From: Steroidobacteraceae bacterium
GTDB lineage: Bacteria > Pseudomonadota > Gammaproteobacteria > Steroidobacterales > Steroidobacteraceae
Assembly (NCBI GenBank): GCA_027531255.1
Contig: JAPZRU010000009.1
Coordinates: 95,800-159,799, forward strand
DNA length: 64,000 nt
Direction of reading: 5' to 3'
Shown one piece after another: positions 22,937-34,257 of the stretch. Numbering within the stretch: position 1 is the stretch's first letter; the number at the start of each line of letters is the position of its first letter. The translations under genes and the position numbers were made by a program. Under the pieces are notes generated by a model, which made no database searches, was not told the DNA's origin, and was given only the letters and a program-made list of their open reading frames with translations.

Positions 22937-23689
22937 ATGCGTCGCCCGCTGGTCGCCGGTAACTGGAAGATGTTCGGCTCGCGTGCCGAGAACGCCAAGC
23001 TCGTGGACGAACTCGTCCAGGCGAGCTTCGGCGGCGGCGTCGACGTCGTCGTCTGCCCACCGTGCGCGTACCTCTGGGAAGTCGGGCGGCAGTTGAAGGA
23101 CAGCCGCATCGGTCTCGGCGCGCAGGACGTCTGCGCGGAGGCGGGGCCCGGCGCGTTCACGGGCGAGGTCTCGGCCGCGATGCTCAAGGACGTCGGCTGC
23201 GGATACGCGATCGTCGGCCATTCGGAGCGGCGCGCGCTGTACCGCGAGGACGACGCCCTGGTGGCCCGGAAGTTCGTCGCGGCCCAGGCGCAGGGCCTCG
23301 TGCCGATCCTGTGCGTCGGCGAGACGCTGGACGAGCGCGAGAAGGGCGTGACGAGCGCCGTGGTCGCGCGCCAGCTCGACGCGGTGCTCGGTCTCGCGGG
23401 CGTGGCCGCGTTCGCCCGCGCCATCGTCGCGTACGAGCCGGTCTGGGCGATCGGCACCGGCAAGAATGCGACACCCGACCAGGCCCAGGATGTCCACGCC
23501 TTCGTCCGTGGCCGCATCGCGGATCGTGATGCTACAATCGGAGCTGGTTTGCGCGTCCTGTACGGTGGCAGCGTCAAGGCGGCCAACGCCGCGGAGCTGT
23601 TCGCCATGGCGGACGTCGACGGCGGTCTCGTCGGCGGCGCGTCCCTGAAGTCCGAGGAATTCGTGCGGATCTGCGCGGCGGCGGCCTGA
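22937..23689 (+). CDS. tpiA: triosephosphate isomerase
   Basis: TpiA interconverts dihydroxyacetone phosphate and glyceraldehyde 3-phosphate. The 250-residue TIM barrel has the N-terminal Asn/Lys of AGNWKM (Lys catalytic), the electrophile His in IVGHSERR near residue 93, the catalytic Glu in [10 protein letters not shown] near 166 and the phosphate-binding YGGSVKAAN near 210. It precedes secG by 25 bases, as in most gammaproteobacteria. Confidence 0.98.
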   Translation: MRRPLVAGNWKMFGSRAENAKLVDELVQASFGGGVDVVVCPPCAYLWEVGRQLKDSRIGLGAQDVCAEAGPGAFTGEVSAAMLKDVGCGYAIVGHSERRALYREDDALVARKFVAAQAQGLVPILCVGETLDEREKGVTSAVVARQLDAVLGLAGVAAFARAIVAYEPVWAIGTGKNATPDQAQDVHAFVRGRIADRDATIGAGLRVLYGGSVKAANAAELFAMADVDGGLVGGASLKSEEFVRICAAAA

Positions 23690-23714
23690 GCGCCGGCGCG
23701 AGGTCCTGAGTCTC

Positions 23715-24089
23715 ATGCTGCAACAAGTACTGCTGGTCATCCACGTTCTGCTCTCGGTGGCGATCGTCGCCCTCGTGCTGCTGCAGCGTGGCAAGGGTGC
23801 GGATGCGGGTGCCGGGTTCGGCTCGGGCGCGTCCGGCACCGTGTTCGGTGCGCGCGGTTCGGCCACGTTCTTCTCGAAGAGCACGGCCGTGCTCGCCACC
23901 TGCTTCTTCATCACGAGCCTCTGGCTCGCGTACCTCGCGACGCAGGGTCCGCGCGCGCCGAAGAGCCTGCTCGAGCAGGCGCCGACGACGAGCGTGCCGG
24001 CGCAGCCGGCACCGGCCACCGCGCCGGCGCCGGCCGCGCCGAGAGAGGTTCCCGTGTTGCCGGCGAACCCGGCGCAGCCGTCGCCCTGA
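23715..24089 (+). CDS. secG: preprotein translocase subunit SecG
   Basis: SecG is the small membrane subunit of the SecYEG channel. The 124-residue protein has two helices ([20 protein letters not shown] and [17 protein letters not shown]) around the cytosolic loop with [20 protein letters not shown], the family signature. An Ala/Pro-rich tail of about 45 residues follows. It sits between tpiA and the tRNA-Leu gene. Confidence 0.95.
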   Translation: MLQQVLLVIHVLLSVAIVALVLLQRGKGADAGAGFGSGASGTVFGARGSATFFSKSTAVLATCFFITSLWLAYLATQGPRAPKSLLEQAPTTSVPAQPAPATAPAPAAPREVPVLPANPAQPSP

Positions 24090-24127
24090 GGGGTTGTACG
24101 GATTTCGTGCTCCAAGGAAGTGTCTTT

Positions 24128-24212
24128 GCCGACGTGGCGGAATTGGTAGACGCACTAGCTTGAGGTGCTAGCGGGTAACACCGTGCCGGTTCGAGTCCGG
24201 CCGTCGGCACCA
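24128..24212 (+). tRNA. tRNA-Leu (anticodon GAG)
   Basis: An 85-base class II tRNA with a long variable arm. The acceptor stem pairs GCCGACG with CGTCGGC, followed by discriminator A and encoded CCA. The anticodon arm is CTAGC-TTGAGGT-GCTAG with GAG at 24162-24164, reading CUC and CUU. The T arm contains GGTTCGAGTCC. Position between secG and nuoA is conserved in gammaproteobacteria. Confidence 0.97.
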
Positions 24213-24231
24213 CCTTCCTTCGATCGTTCTC

Positions 24232-24250
24232 GCGCTTCCGGCGCTCTTTT
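24232..24250 (+). terminator. weak terminator-like hairpin after tRNA-Leu
   Basis: GCGC (24232-24235), loop TTCCG, GCGC (24241-24244), then TCTTTT. The stem is only 4 bp, so this is a tentative 3' end for the tRNA transcript. Confidence 0.3.
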
Positions 24251-24391
24251 CCTCCCTTCGTCATCTCCTCGCGTCGCGATCGCCCGACAGCGTGCATCTC
24301 GCACGGTGCGGCGCGCGCAACACGCAACGCGCCCGCCCGGGAACCCGCGTGCGGAACGCGTTGCGAGGTTTCGCCGCGTGCGAAGGCCGTC

Positions 24392-24397
24392 TAGAAT
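24392..24397 (+). promoter_or_regulatory. candidate -10 element of the nuo operon promoter
   Basis: TAGAAT at 24392-24397 with TTTCGC 17 bases upstream (24369-24374) is the best promoter-like signal ahead of nuoA, about 46 bases before its ATG. The -35 match is poor. Confidence 0.4.
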
Positions 24398-24443
24398 AGA
24401 GCGGCTAAGAGGGGTCCTGTAACGGACCTCGTGCCGAGGCGCG

Positions 24444-24800
24444 ATGCTCGCTGAATATCTTCCGATCCTGATCTTCCTCGGCGTCGGCACCGGCCTTGGC
24501 CTCGTGCTGATCGCCCTCGGATTCCTCCTCGGGCCCCGCCGCCCGGACGCCGAAAAGCTCTCGCCCTACGAGTGCGGCTTCGAGGCCTTCGAGGATTCGC
24601 GCATGAAGTTCGACGTGCGCTACTACCTCGTCGCGATCCTCTTCATCCTGTTCGACCTCGAGATCGCGTTCCTCTTCCCGTGGGCCGTCTCGCTCGACGA
24701 GATCGGTACCTTCGGCCTCGTATCGATGCTCGTGTTCCTCGCCATCCTCGTCGTCGGCTTCATCTACGAGTGGAAGAAAGGAGCACTCGAATGGGATTGA
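24444..24800 (+). CDS. nuoA: NADH-quinone oxidoreductase subunit A
   Basis: First gene of complex I, a membrane subunit at the hinge with the peripheral arm. The 118-residue protein has three helices and the conserved loop between helices 1 and 2 ([24 protein letters not shown], about residues 39-62), whose Cys and acidic residues shape the quinone/proton region. It overlaps nuoB by 10 bases. Confidence 0.97.
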   Translation: MLAEYLPILIFLGVGTGLGLVLIALGFLLGPRRPDAEKLSPYECGFEAFEDSRMKFDVRYYLVAILFILFDLEIAFLFPWAVSLDEIGTFGLVSMLVFLAILVVGFIYEWKKGALEWD

Positions 24801-25303
24801 CGGCAGAACGCTCGCCGGTGGACGAGCAGCTGCAGACGGGGCTCGCCGAGAAGGGCTTCCTGACGGCGCGGCTCGACGACCTGATGAACTGGGCCCGCAC
24901 CGGCTCGCTGTGGCCGATGACCTTCGGCCTGGCGTGCTGCGCGGTCGAGATGATGCATGCGGGTGCGGCCCGCTACGACCTCGATCGCTTCGGCGTGGTG
25001 TTCCGCCCGAGCCCGCGCCAGTCCGACGTCATGATCGTGGCCGGCACGCTCGTCAACAAGATGGCGCCCGCGCTCCGCAAGGTCTACGACCAGATGCCGG
25101 AGCCGCGCTGGGTGATCTCGATGGGCTCCTGCGCCAACGGCGGGGGCTACTACCACTACTCGTATTCCGTCGTGCGCGGCTGCGACCGCATCGTGCCGGT
25201 CGACGTGTACGTGCCGGGCTGCCCGCCGTCGGCGGAGGCGCTGATGTACGGGATCCTGCAGCTGCAGAAGAAGATCCGGCGTACCAGCACCATTGCCCGG
25301 TAA
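24791..25303 (+). CDS. nuoB: NADH-quinone oxidoreductase subunit B
   Basis: NuoB carries cluster N2, the last 4Fe-4S centre before quinone. The 170-residue reading starts inside the end of nuoA. Ligands are visible in [11 protein letters not shown] near residue 46 (tandem Cys), [10 protein letters not shown] near 115 and [13 protein letters not shown] near 141. Its partner subunits NuoC and NuoD follow. Confidence 0.97.
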   Translation: MGLTAERSPVDEQLQTGLAEKGFLTARLDDLMNWARTGSLWPMTFGLACCAVEMMHAGAARYDLDRFGVVFRPSPRQSDVMIVAGTLVNKMAPALRKVYDQMPEPRWVISMGSCANGGGYYHYSYSVVRGCDRIVPVDVYVPGCPPSAEALMYGILQLQKKIRRTSTIAR

Positions 25304-25401
25304 GGGCAGCGGCTCGATGAAGGCAGGGGCCCGATGAGGGCGACGGCGGGCCGCCGCGGGGGCCGATCCCCACGACGGTGATCCGATCCGGGAGTTCGTT
25401 C

Positions 25402-26154
25402 ATGTCGGAAAGGATGGAAGCGCTGGCCGCCCAAGTGGCCGCGAGACTCGGTGGGCGCGCGACACGTGCGAAGTCGATCGCTTCCGAGGTCACGTTCGAG
25501 TGCGAGCCGCCCGCGCTCCTCGAAGTCTGCCGGACGCTTCGCGACGCCGACGACCTGCGCTTCGACCTGCTCGCCGACCTCTGCGGCGTCGACTACCTGG
25601 ATTTCGGCAGGGACGAGTGGAAGACCCGCTCGGCCACCGAGACCGGCTTCAGCCGCGGCGTGAACCGTCGTCCGGCCAGCTACGAGGCCGAGTCCCATCC
25701 GGCGCAGCGCTTCGCGGTCGTCTATCACCTGCTGTCGATCGCCCACAACCGGCGGCTGCGCCTGCGCTGCTGGATCGAGAACCGCGAGCCGCCGATGGTG
25801 GACTCGGTGGTGGACATCTGGCCTGCCGCGAACTGGTTCGAGCGCGAGGCCTTCGACCTCTACGGCATCCTCTTCCGCGGCCACCCGGACCTGCGCCGGA
25901 TCCTCACCGACTACGGTTTCATCGGCCATCCGTTCCGCAAGGACTTCCCGGTGTCGGGCAACGTCGAGGTCCGCTACGACCCCGAGAAGAAGCGCGTGGT
26001 GTACGAGCCGGTCAGCATCGAGCCGCGCACGCTGGTGCCGAAGGTCATCCGCCACGACCACCGCTACGAGCCCGCGCTGCACGACCGGCCGGCGGGGGCC
26101 GGGGCGGCGGTGCCCGGTCAGGTCGGCGCCGCGACGCCGAAGTCCGGAGGCTGA
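25402..26154 (+). CDS. nuoC: NADH-quinone oxidoreductase subunit C
   Basis: Peripheral-arm subunit that packs against NuoD. The ATG at 25402 follows GGGAG and yields 250 residues. The conserved core includes [19 protein letters not shown], the signature [29 protein letters not shown] split near residue 150, and HPFRKDFP. A separate nuoC and nuoD, rather than a fused nuoCD, argues against an enterobacterium. A low-complexity tail follows residue 230. Confidence 0.95.
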   Translation: MSERMEALAAQVAARLGGRATRAKSIASEVTFECEPPALLEVCRTLRDADDLRFDLLADLCGVDYLDFGRDEWKTRSATETGFSRGVNRRPASYEAESHPAQRFAVVYHLLSIAHNRRLRLRCWIENREPPMVDSVVDIWPAANWFEREAFDLYGILFRGHPDLRRILTDYGFIGHPFRKDFPVSGNVEVRYDPEKKRVVYEPVSIEPRTLVPKVIRHDHRYEPALHDRPAGAGAAVPGQVGAATPKSGG

Positions 26155-26157
26155 GCC

Positions 26158-27411
26158 GTGTCCGAGATCCGCAACTTCACGCTGAACTTCGGCCCGCAGC
26201 ACCCCGCCGCGCACGGCGTGCTGCGGCTCGTGCTCGAGCTGGACGGCGAGGTGATCCAGAAGGCCGATCCGCACATCGGCCTGCTGCACCGCGCGACGGA
26301 GAAGCTCGCCGAGACGAAGCCCTGGAACCAGAGCATCCCGTACATGGACCGTCTCGACTACGTGTCCATGATGTGCAACGAGCACGCCTACGTGCAGGCG
26401 ATCGAGAAGCTGCTCGGCATCGAGCCGCCGGAGCGCGCGCTCTACATCCGGACGATGTTCGACGAGGTCACGCGCATCCTGAACCACCTGATGTGGCTCG
26501 GCGCGCACGGCCTCGACATCGGCGCGATGACGATGTTCCTGTACTGCTTCCGCGAGCGCGAGGACCTGATGGACTGCTACGAGGCGGTCTCGGGCACGCG
26601 CATGCACGCGGCGTACTACCGCGTCGGCGGCGTGCACCGTGACCTCCCGGACACGATGCCGAAGTACCAGCCGTCGAAGTTCCGCTCGAAGAAGGAGATC
26701 GACCGCCTGAACGAGGCGCGTTCGGGCGGGCTGCTCGACTTCATCTGGGACTTCACCGAGCGCTTCCCTAAGGCGGTCGACGAGTACGAGACGCTGCTGA
26801 CGGACAACCGCATCTGGAAGCAGCGCACGGTCAACATCGGCGTCGTGTCGCCGGAGCGCGCGATCGCACTCGGCTTCACGGGCCCGGTGCTGCGCGGCTC
26901 CGGCATCGCCTGGGACCTGCGCAAGAAGCAGCCGTACGCCAAGTACGCGGAGATGGACTTCGACATCCCGGTCGGCGTGAACGGCGACTGCTACGACCGC
27001 TACCTCGTACGCGTCGAGGAACTGCGGCAGTCGAACCGCATCGTCCGCCAGTGCGTCGAGTGGCTCCGGCAGAACCCGGGCCCCGTGATGGTGGACGACC
27101 GCAAGGTGCGGCCGCCGCGGCGCGTCGAGATGAAGGGCGACATGGAGTCGCTCATCCACCACTTCAAGCTCTACACCGAGGGCTACACCGTGCCCGAGGG
27201 CGAGTCCTACGGGGCGGTGGAGGCGCCGAAGGGCGAGTTCGGCGTGTACGTCGTCTCCGACGGCGCGAACAAGCCCTACCGCGTGAAGTGCCGCGCGCCC
27301 GGTTTCCCGCACCTCGCCGCGATGGACGAGCTGGTGCGCGGGCACATGCTGGCCGACGTCGTCGCCGTGATCGGCACGCTCGACATCGTGTTCGGCGAGA
27401 TCGACCGCTGA
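26158..27411 (+). CDS. nuoD: NADH-quinone oxidoreductase subunit D
   Basis: The 49-kDa-type subunit forming the quinone cavity with NuoB. The 417-residue protein begins at GTG three bases after nuoC. It contains [21 protein letters not shown] near residue 11 (quinone headgroup His), [12 protein letters not shown] near 39, [12 protein letters not shown] near 145 and the C-terminal DIVFGEIDR that ends the family. Confidence 0.97.
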   Translation: MSEIRNFTLNFGPQHPAAHGVLRLVLELDGEVIQKADPHIGLLHRATEKLAETKPWNQSIPYMDRLDYVSMMCNEHAYVQAIEKLLGIEPPERALYIRTMFDEVTRILNHLMWLGAHGLDIGAMTMFLYCFREREDLMDCYEAVSGTRMHAAYYRVGGVHRDLPDTMPKYQPSKFRSKKEIDRLNEARSGGLLDFIWDFTERFPKAVDEYETLLTDNRIWKQRTVNIGVVSPERAIALGFTGPVLRGSGIAWDLRKKQPYAKYAEMDFDIPVGVNGDCYDRYLVRVEELRQSNRIVRQCVEWLRQNPGPVMVDDRKVRPPRRVEMKGDMESLIHHFKLYTEGYTVPEGESYGAVEAPKGEFGVYVVSDGANKPYRVKCRAPGFPHLAAMDELVRGHMLADVVAVIGTLDIVFGEIDR

Positions 27412-27436
27412 GCGCGCGGCGCGCGCCGGCTACGGG

Positions 27437-28032
27437 ATGCACAAAGTGAGCGACCAGCACCACGACCAGCACGCGACGACGCTGCCGCCGGCGAACCCGC
27501 ACCCGGCCCACGGCGACGTGCGTCCCGGGCCGGGCCCGCTGACCGAGCGCACGAAGCTCCTGTCGGACGCGACGCGCGCCGACATCGACGCCTGGGTGCA
27601 GCGCTTCCCGCCGGACCGCAGCCGCTCGGCGGTGCTCGCCGCGCTGCGCGCGGCCCAGCACCAGAACCACGGCTGGCTGAGCACGGAGCTGATGGATGCG
27701 GTGGCCGAATACCTGCGCCTGCCGCCGATCCAGGTCTACGAGGTCGCGAGCTTCTACTCGATGTTCGAGACGAAGCCGTGCGGCCGCGTGCACGTCTCAG
27801 TCTGCACCAACATCAGCTGCTGGCTGCGCGGCGCCGAGCGCATCGTCGAGGCGGTCGAGAAGCACCTCGGCGTGAAGACCGGCGAGAGCACGCCGGACGG
27901 CAGGTTCTACCTGAAGCGCGAGGAAGAGTGCCTCGCCGCGTGCAACAACGCGCCGATGATGATGGTGGACCACGTCTACCACGAGCACCTGACGCCGGAG
28001 TCGGCGTGCCGGGTGCTGGACGAGGTGAAGTG

Positions 28033-28033
<1 letters not shown>
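27437..28033 (+). CDS. nuoE: NADH-quinone oxidoreductase subunit E
   Basis: Thioredoxin-fold subunit with the 2Fe-2S centre N1a near the NADH site. The 198-residue protein has the helical N-terminal half ([19 protein letters not shown]) and the four ligands as CTNISC near residue 121 and CLAACNNAP near 165. A His-rich extension of about 25 residues precedes the conserved part. The stop overlaps the nuoF ATG (TGATG). Confidence 0.96.
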
Positions 28034-29340
<1,307 letters not shown>

Positions 29341-29390
29341 AGCCGCCCGGAACGCCCGAGCGCACAGCGCCCCACCGACACCGAGACGAC

Positions 29391-31586
29391 ATGAGCCAGG
29401 ATCTCGTCAACATCGAAGTCAACGGCTTGCCCGTGCAGGCCCGCAAGGGCCAGATGATCATCGAGGTCACCGACGCGCAGGACGTCTACGTCCCGCGCTT
29501 CTGCTACCACGAGAAGCTGTCCGTCGCGGCCAACTGCCGCATGTGCCTCGTGGAAGTCGAGAAGGCGCCGAAGCCGCTGCCGGCCTGCGCGACCCCGGTC
29601 GCGGAGGGCATGAAGGTCTACACGAAGTCGCCGAAGGCGATCGGTGCGCAGCGCGCGACGATGGAGTTCCTGCTGATCAACCACCCGCTCGACTGCCCGA
29701 TCTGCGACCAGGGCGGCGAGTGCGAACTGCAGGACCTCGCGATGGGCTTCGGGCGCGACGTCTCGCGCTTCACGGAGCGCAAGCGCGTCGTCAAGGACAA
29801 GAACCTCGGGCCGCTGATCTCGACCGACATGACGCGCTGCATCCACTGCACGCGCTGCGTCCGGTTCACCGCCGAGGTCGCGGGCATCCAGGAGCTCGGC
29901 ACCACCGGCCGCGGCGAGACCACCGAGATCGGCACGTGGATCGAGAAGAGCGTCGACCACGAGCTGTCCGGCAACGTGATCGACCTCTGCCCGGTCGGCG
30001 CGCTGAATTCGAAGCCGTTCCGCTACCAGGGCCGCTCCTGGGAGATGGTCGCGCAGGAGGTGGTGTCGCCGCACGATCCGGTCGGCGCGAATCTCTACGC
30101 GCACGTGCGCCGCGGCCGCCTGATGCGGGTGGTGCCGCGCCCGAACGAGGCGGTCAACGAGACCTGGATCGCCGACCGCGACCGTTTCTCGTACGAGGCC
30201 GTCTACGCGCCCGACCGCCTGCAGCAGCCGATGCTGCGCGAGAACGGCGAGTGGAAGGTCGTCGACTGGCAGACGGCGCTCGAGGCCGCGGCCCGCGGCC
30301 TGCAGGACGTCGTGCGCGTCCACGGTGCGGAGCAGGTCGGCGTCCTGTCGCTGCCGACCGCAACGACCGAGGAGCACTATCTCGTCGCGAAGCTGGCGCG
30401 GGCGCTCGGCACGGGCAACGTCGACCACCGGCTGCGCCAGGTCGATTTCCGCGACCAGGCCGCGGACCCCCTGTATCCGTCGCTCGGTATGGCGGTCGCG
30501 GATCTCGAGTCGCTGGATGCCGCGCTCGTCGTCGGCTCGCACCTGCGCCACGAGGCGCCGCTGCTGGCCCATCGCCTGCGCAAGGCCGCCACCAGGCGGC
30601 GCGCGCGCGTCTCGTTCGTGAATCCCGCGGAGTTCCCGTACCTGTTCCCGATCGCCGCCTACCGCTCGGTCGCGCCCGATGCGATGGTCGCGGAACTGCT
30701 CGCGATCGCCCGCGCGGCCGCCGAGACCGCGGGTGCGAGCCTGCCGGCTACCGTGGCGGCCGCGGCCGGCGGCGTGCCGGTCGGCGACGCGCACCGTGCG
30801 ATCGCCGCGAGCCTCGCGGCCGACGGCCGCCGTCTCGTGCTGCTCGGCGCGCTCGCGCAGCGCCACCCGGCGTGGGCGGATCTCCGCGCCGCCGCTGCCG
30901 CGGTCGCGCAGCTGACCGGCGCCACGCTCGGCTACGTGCCCGACGGGGGCAACGTGGCGGGCGCCTGCCTCGCCGGCGCGCTGCCGCACCGCGAGGCGGG
31001 CGGGCGACCCGCGGCCCGCGCCGGCCTCGATGCGCGCGCGATGTGGGAGGGCAATCTCCGGGCCTACGTGCTGCACGGCGGCCTCGAGCCCGAGCTCGAC
31101 GCCACCGGCGGCCCGGCCGCGGACGCGCTCGCGCGCGCGCAGTTCGTCGTCGCACTGACGCCGTTCGCGCCCGAGTCCGTGAAGCGCTTCGCCCACGTGC
31201 TGCTGCCGATCGGCACCTGCTTCGAGACCTCGGGCACGTTCGTGAACCTCGAGGGGCGCTGGCAGGGCTTCATGGCGGCCGCGCGCCAGGTCGGCGAGAG
31301 TCGGCCCGGGTGGAAGGTGCTGCGCGTGCTCGGCAACCTGTTGAACCTGCCCGGCTTCGAGTACGACTCCTCCGAACAGGTGCTGAACGAACTGCGCGCG
31401 CGCCTCGGGGACGGCGCCGGAGCGCTCGCGGACACCGCCTTCCGCGGCAGCCGCGCCGTGGACGCGAACGACGGCCGCCGCGGTCCGCTCGTGGACGTGC
31501 CGCTGTACCAGGTCGATCCGCTGGTGCGCCGGGCGCCCGCGCTGCAGCAGACGCGCGACGCCGGGCAGCCGTTCACCGCCTACTGA
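29391..31586 (+). CDS. nuoG: NADH-quinone oxidoreductase subunit G
   Basis: Largest peripheral subunit, carrying a chain of Fe-S centres from NuoF toward NuoI. From the ATG at 29391 it is 731 residues. The N-terminal 2Fe-2S ferredoxin domain has CRMCLVEVE near 48; a 4Fe-4S His/Cys site lies in [18 protein letters not shown] near 98 and another in [10 protein letters not shown] with DLCPVGAL. A molybdopterin-oxidoreductase-like domain without obvious cofactor residues follows. It is shorter than the E. coli protein, as in many non-enteric species. Confidence 0.96.
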   Translation: MSQDLVNIEVNGLPVQARKGQMIIEVTDAQDVYVPRFCYHEKLSVAANCRMCLVEVEKAPKPLPACATPVAEGMKVYTKSPKAIGAQRATMEFLLINHPLDCPICDQGGECELQDLAMGFGRDVSRFTERKRVVKDKNLGPLISTDMTRCIHCTRCVRFTAEVAGIQELGTTGRGETTEIGTWIEKSVDHELSGNVIDLCPVGALNSKPFRYQGRSWEMVAQEVVSPHDPVGANLYAHVRRGRLMRVVPRPNEAVNETWIADRDRFSYEAVYAPDRLQQPMLRENGEWKVVDWQTALEAAARGLQDVVRVHGAEQVGVLSLPTATTEEHYLVAKLARALGTGNVDHRLRQVDFRDQAADPLYPSLGMAVADLESLDAALVVGSHLRHEAPLLAHRLRKAATRRRARVSFVNPAEFPYLFPIAAYRSVAPDAMVAELLAIARAAAETAGASLPATVAAAAGGVPVGDAHRAIAASLAADGRRLVLLGALAQRHPAWADLRAAAAAVAQLTGATLGYVPDGGNVAGACLAGALPHREAGGRPAARAGLDARAMWEGNLRAYVLHGGLEPELDATGGPAADALARAQFVVALTPFAPESVKRFAHVLLPIGTCFETSGTFVNLEGRWQGFMAAARQVGESRPGWKVLRVLGNLLNLPGFEYDSSEQVLNELRARLGDGAGALADTAFRGSRAVDANDGRRGPLVDVPLYQVDPLVRRAPALQQTRDAGQPFTAY

Positions 31587-31600
31587 GCCGCGAGCCCACC

Positions 31601-32671
31601 ATGAACGAAGCACTCGGCTACTGGGACGCAGTGCCCGCGAACCTGCAGGACCTCGTGATCCTGGTCCTGCAGATCCTCGGCGTGACCGTCGCGGTGATTC
31701 TCTCGGTGGCGTTCATGACGCTGGCCGAGCGCAAGGTCATCGGCTGGATCCAGGTGCGCCACGGGCCGAACCAGATCCGCATCTTCGGCCTGCCGTTCCT
31801 GAAGGGCGTGGCGCAGCCTTTCGCGGACGTGATCAAGCTCCTGCTCAAGGAGATCGTCGTCCCGGCGAACGCCGACAGGTTCCTGTTCCTGGTCGCACCG
31901 CTGATCGCGCTCGTGCCGGCGCTCGCGACGTGGGCGGTGGTGCCGTTCTCGCCGGACTTCGTGCTCGCCGACATCGACGCCGGCCTGCTCTACGTGCTCG
32001 CTCTGACCTCGCTCGGCGTGTACGGCATCATCCTCGCCGGCTGGGCCGCTAACTCGAAGTACGCGCTGCTCGGCGCGATGCGCTCGGCCGCGCAGATCGT
32101 CGCCTATGAGATCGCGATGGGCTTCGCGCTGGTCGGCGTGCTGATGGCCGCGGGCAGCCTGAACCTCACCGAGATCGTGAAGTCGCAGTCGGGCGGCGTG
32201 CTCGAGTGGCACTGGCTCTGGCTGTTCCCGCTGATGGTGATCTACTTCATCTCCGGGATCGCCGAGACCAACCGCGCGCCGTTCGACGTCGCGGAAGGCG
32301 AGTCCGAGATCGTCGCCGGCTTCCACGTCGAGTACTCCGGCGCCACGTTCGCCACCCTGTTCGCGCTGCCCGAGTACGCGAACATGATCCTGGTCGCGAC
32401 GCTCTCGGCCGTGTTCTTCCTCGGCGGCTGGCTGTCGCCGTTCGAGGGGATCGCGCCCGGCACGCTGCTGGCCGAGCCGTCGTTCGTCTGGCTGTTCCTG
32501 AAGATCGTCTTCTTCCTGTTCCTCTTCCTCTGGTTCCGCGCCACGTTCCCGCGCTACCGGTACGACCAGATCATGCGGCTCGGCTGGAAGGTGTTCATCC
32601 CGCTGACGCTGGTCTGGATCTTCGTACTCGCGGCCTTCGTCCACTTCGAGATCGGGCCCTGGGCGGCCTGA
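31601..32671 (+). CDS. nuoH: NADH-quinone oxidoreductase subunit H
   Basis: Membrane subunit connecting the quinone site to the proton-pumping arm. The 356-residue protein has about eight helices, the conserved loop [16 protein letters not shown] near residue 43, [11 protein letters not shown] near 75, [20 protein letters not shown] near 215 and [17 protein letters not shown] near 310. Confidence 0.97.
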   Translation: MNEALGYWDAVPANLQDLVILVLQILGVTVAVILSVAFMTLAERKVIGWIQVRHGPNQIRIFGLPFLKGVAQPFADVIKLLLKEIVVPANADRFLFLVAPLIALVPALATWAVVPFSPDFVLADIDAGLLYVLALTSLGVYGIILAGWAANSKYALLGAMRSAAQIVAYEIAMGFALVGVLMAAGSLNLTEIVKSQSGGVLEWHWLWLFPLMVIYFISGIAETNRAPFDVAEGESEIVAGFHVEYSGATFATLFALPEYANMILVATLSAVFFLGGWLSPFEGIAPGTLLAEPSFVWLFLKIVFFLFLFLWFRATFPRYRYDQIMRLGWKVFIPLTLVWIFVLAAFVHFEIGPWAA

Positions 32672-32700
32672 CGCGCGCCAGCACAAGGACACGAGACGCC

Positions 32701-33189
32701 ATGCAGGCCGTACGAAACCTCGCCAAGACGCTGCTGCTGCCCGAGCTGATGCAGGGCCTCGCCGTCACCGGCAAGTACCTGTTCAAGCCGAAGTTCACCG
32801 TCCACTACCCGGAGGAGAAGACGCCGCAGTCGGTCCGCTACCGCGGGCTCCACGCGCTGCGCCGCTACCCGAACGGGGAGGAGCGCTGCATCGCCTGCAA
32901 GCTCTGCGAGGCGGTGTGCCCCGCGCTCGCGATCACCATCGACTCGGACGTGAGCGCGGACGGCACGCGCCGCACCACGCGCTACGACATCGACCTGTTC
33001 AAGTGCATCTACTGCGGCTTCTGCGAGGAAGCCTGCCCGGTGGACGCCATCGTGGAGACGCGGATCCACGAGTTCCACATGGAGAAGCGCGGCGAGAACA
33101 TCATGAGCAAGGACAAGCTGCTCGCGGTGGGAGACCGCTACGAGGCGATGATCGCGGCCGACAAGGCCGCGGACGCCAAGTATCGCTGA
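32701..33189 (+). CDS. nuoI: NADH-quinone oxidoreductase subunit I
   Basis: Ferredoxin-like subunit with two 4Fe-4S clusters (N6a, N6b) handing electrons to NuoB. The 162-residue protein has the two signature motifs [12 protein letters not shown] near residue 62 and [12 protein letters not shown] near 102, preceded by an amphipathic N-terminal helix that docks on the membrane. A 120-base gap with no other gene precedes nuoJ. Confidence 0.97.
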   Translation: MQAVRNLAKTLLLPELMQGLAVTGKYLFKPKFTVHYPEEKTPQSVRYRGLHALRRYPNGEERCIACKLCEAVCPALAITIDSDVSADGTRRTTRYDIDLFKCIYCGFCEEACPVDAIVETRIHEFHMEKRGENIMSKDKLLAVGDRYEAMIAADKAADAKYR

Positions 33190-33310
33190 GCGGCCCCGGC
33201 GGGCCGGACCGCCGGGCGGGGACAACGAGAAAGCGAAATGCGTCGGCCGCGGGCCGGCGCGGGGTCACAGCAGAGCGACGGCGCGGCGCCGTCGCGGGCA
33301 GGCGGTACAA

Positions 33311-33925
33311 GTGCTGATCACCATCCTCTTCTACACGTTCGCCGCGGTGCTGGTCGGCGCGGCGCTCGGCGTCGTGCTGTCGCGCAACACCGTTCACTCG
33401 GCGCTGTTCCTCGTGCTCGCGTTCTTCACGAGCGCGGCGCTCTGGCTGCTGCTCGAGGCCGAGTTCCTCGGCATCGTGCTGGTGCTCGTCTACGTCGGCG
33501 CCGTCATGGTGCTGTTCCTGTTCGTCGTGATGATGCTCGACATCAACGTCGCGCAGCTGCGCGAGGGCCTCACGCGCTACGCGCCGCTCGGCGCGCTGGT
33601 CGCGCTGATGGTGATCGTGCAGATCGTCTACGTGACCTGGGTGCGGCGGCTGGGCCTCACGGCGGACATGGCCTTCCCGTCGGCGGAGCCGCTGCGCGGC
33701 ACGCAGGGCTCCAACACCGAGGCGCTCGGCGCGCTGCTCTACGACGACTACGTGCTGCCGTTCCAGCTGGCGGCGGTCGTCCTGCTGGTCGCGATCGTCG
33801 CCGCCATCGTGCTGACCATGCGCAGCCGGCCGGGACTCAAGCAGCAGGACGTGGCCAAGCAGGTCGCGGTGCGCAAGGAAGACCGCGTGCGGCTCGTCAA
33901 GCTCCCGGCGGAGAAGGGCCCATGA
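33311..33925 (+). CDS. nuoJ: NADH-quinone oxidoreductase subunit J
   Basis: Membrane subunit of 204 residues with five helices. The third carries the conserved [20 protein letters not shown] (about residues 58-77), whose pi-bulge region is mechanistically important. It begins at a GTG; the upstream 120 bases lack a better start. The tail after residue 170 is basic. Its stop overlaps nuoK by 4 bases. Confidence 0.95.
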   Translation: MLITILFYTFAAVLVGAALGVVLSRNTVHSALFLVLAFFTSAALWLLLEAEFLGIVLVLVYVGAVMVLFLFVVMMLDINVAQLREGLTRYAPLGALVALMVIVQIVYVTWVRRLGLTADMAFPSAEPLRGTQGSNTEALGALLYDDYVLPFQLAAVVLLVAIVAAIVLTMRSRPGLKQQDVAKQVAVRKEDRVRLVKLPAEKGP

Positions 33926-34254
33926 GCTCGCTCGCCACGATTGGTGGTCCGGTGGGCCTGCCGCACTTCCTGGTGCTGGCCGGCATCCTGTTCGCGATCG
34001 CGGTCGCCGGCATCTTCCTGAACCGTAAGAACGTGATCCTGATCCTGATGTGCATCGAGCTGATGCTGCTCGCGGTGAACTTCAACTTCGTCGCCTTCAG
34101 CCGCTGGCTCGGCGACCTCGACGGCCAGGTATTCGTGTTCTTCATCCTGACCGTGGCCGCCGCGGAGTCCGCCATCGGCCTGGCGATCCTGGTCGTGCTG
34201 TTCCGCGAGCGGAAGAGCATCAACGTCGAGAACCTCGACACGATGCGGGGCTGA
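33922..34254 (+). CDS. nuoK: NADH-quinone oxidoreductase subunit K
   Basis: Small three-helix membrane subunit of 110 residues. The conserved buried Glu residues are present in [16 protein letters not shown] near residue 42 and [12 protein letters not shown] near 75. ATG overlaps the nuoJ stop (ATGA). Four codons longer at the N-terminus than the 100-residue E. coli form plus a short variable tail. Confidence 0.97.
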   Translation: MSSLATIGGPVGLPHFLVLAGILFAIAVAGIFLNRKNVILILMCIELMLLAVNFNFVAFSRWLGDLDGQVFVFFILTVAAAESAIGLAILVVLFRERKSINVENLDTMRG

Positions 34255-34257
34255 GCC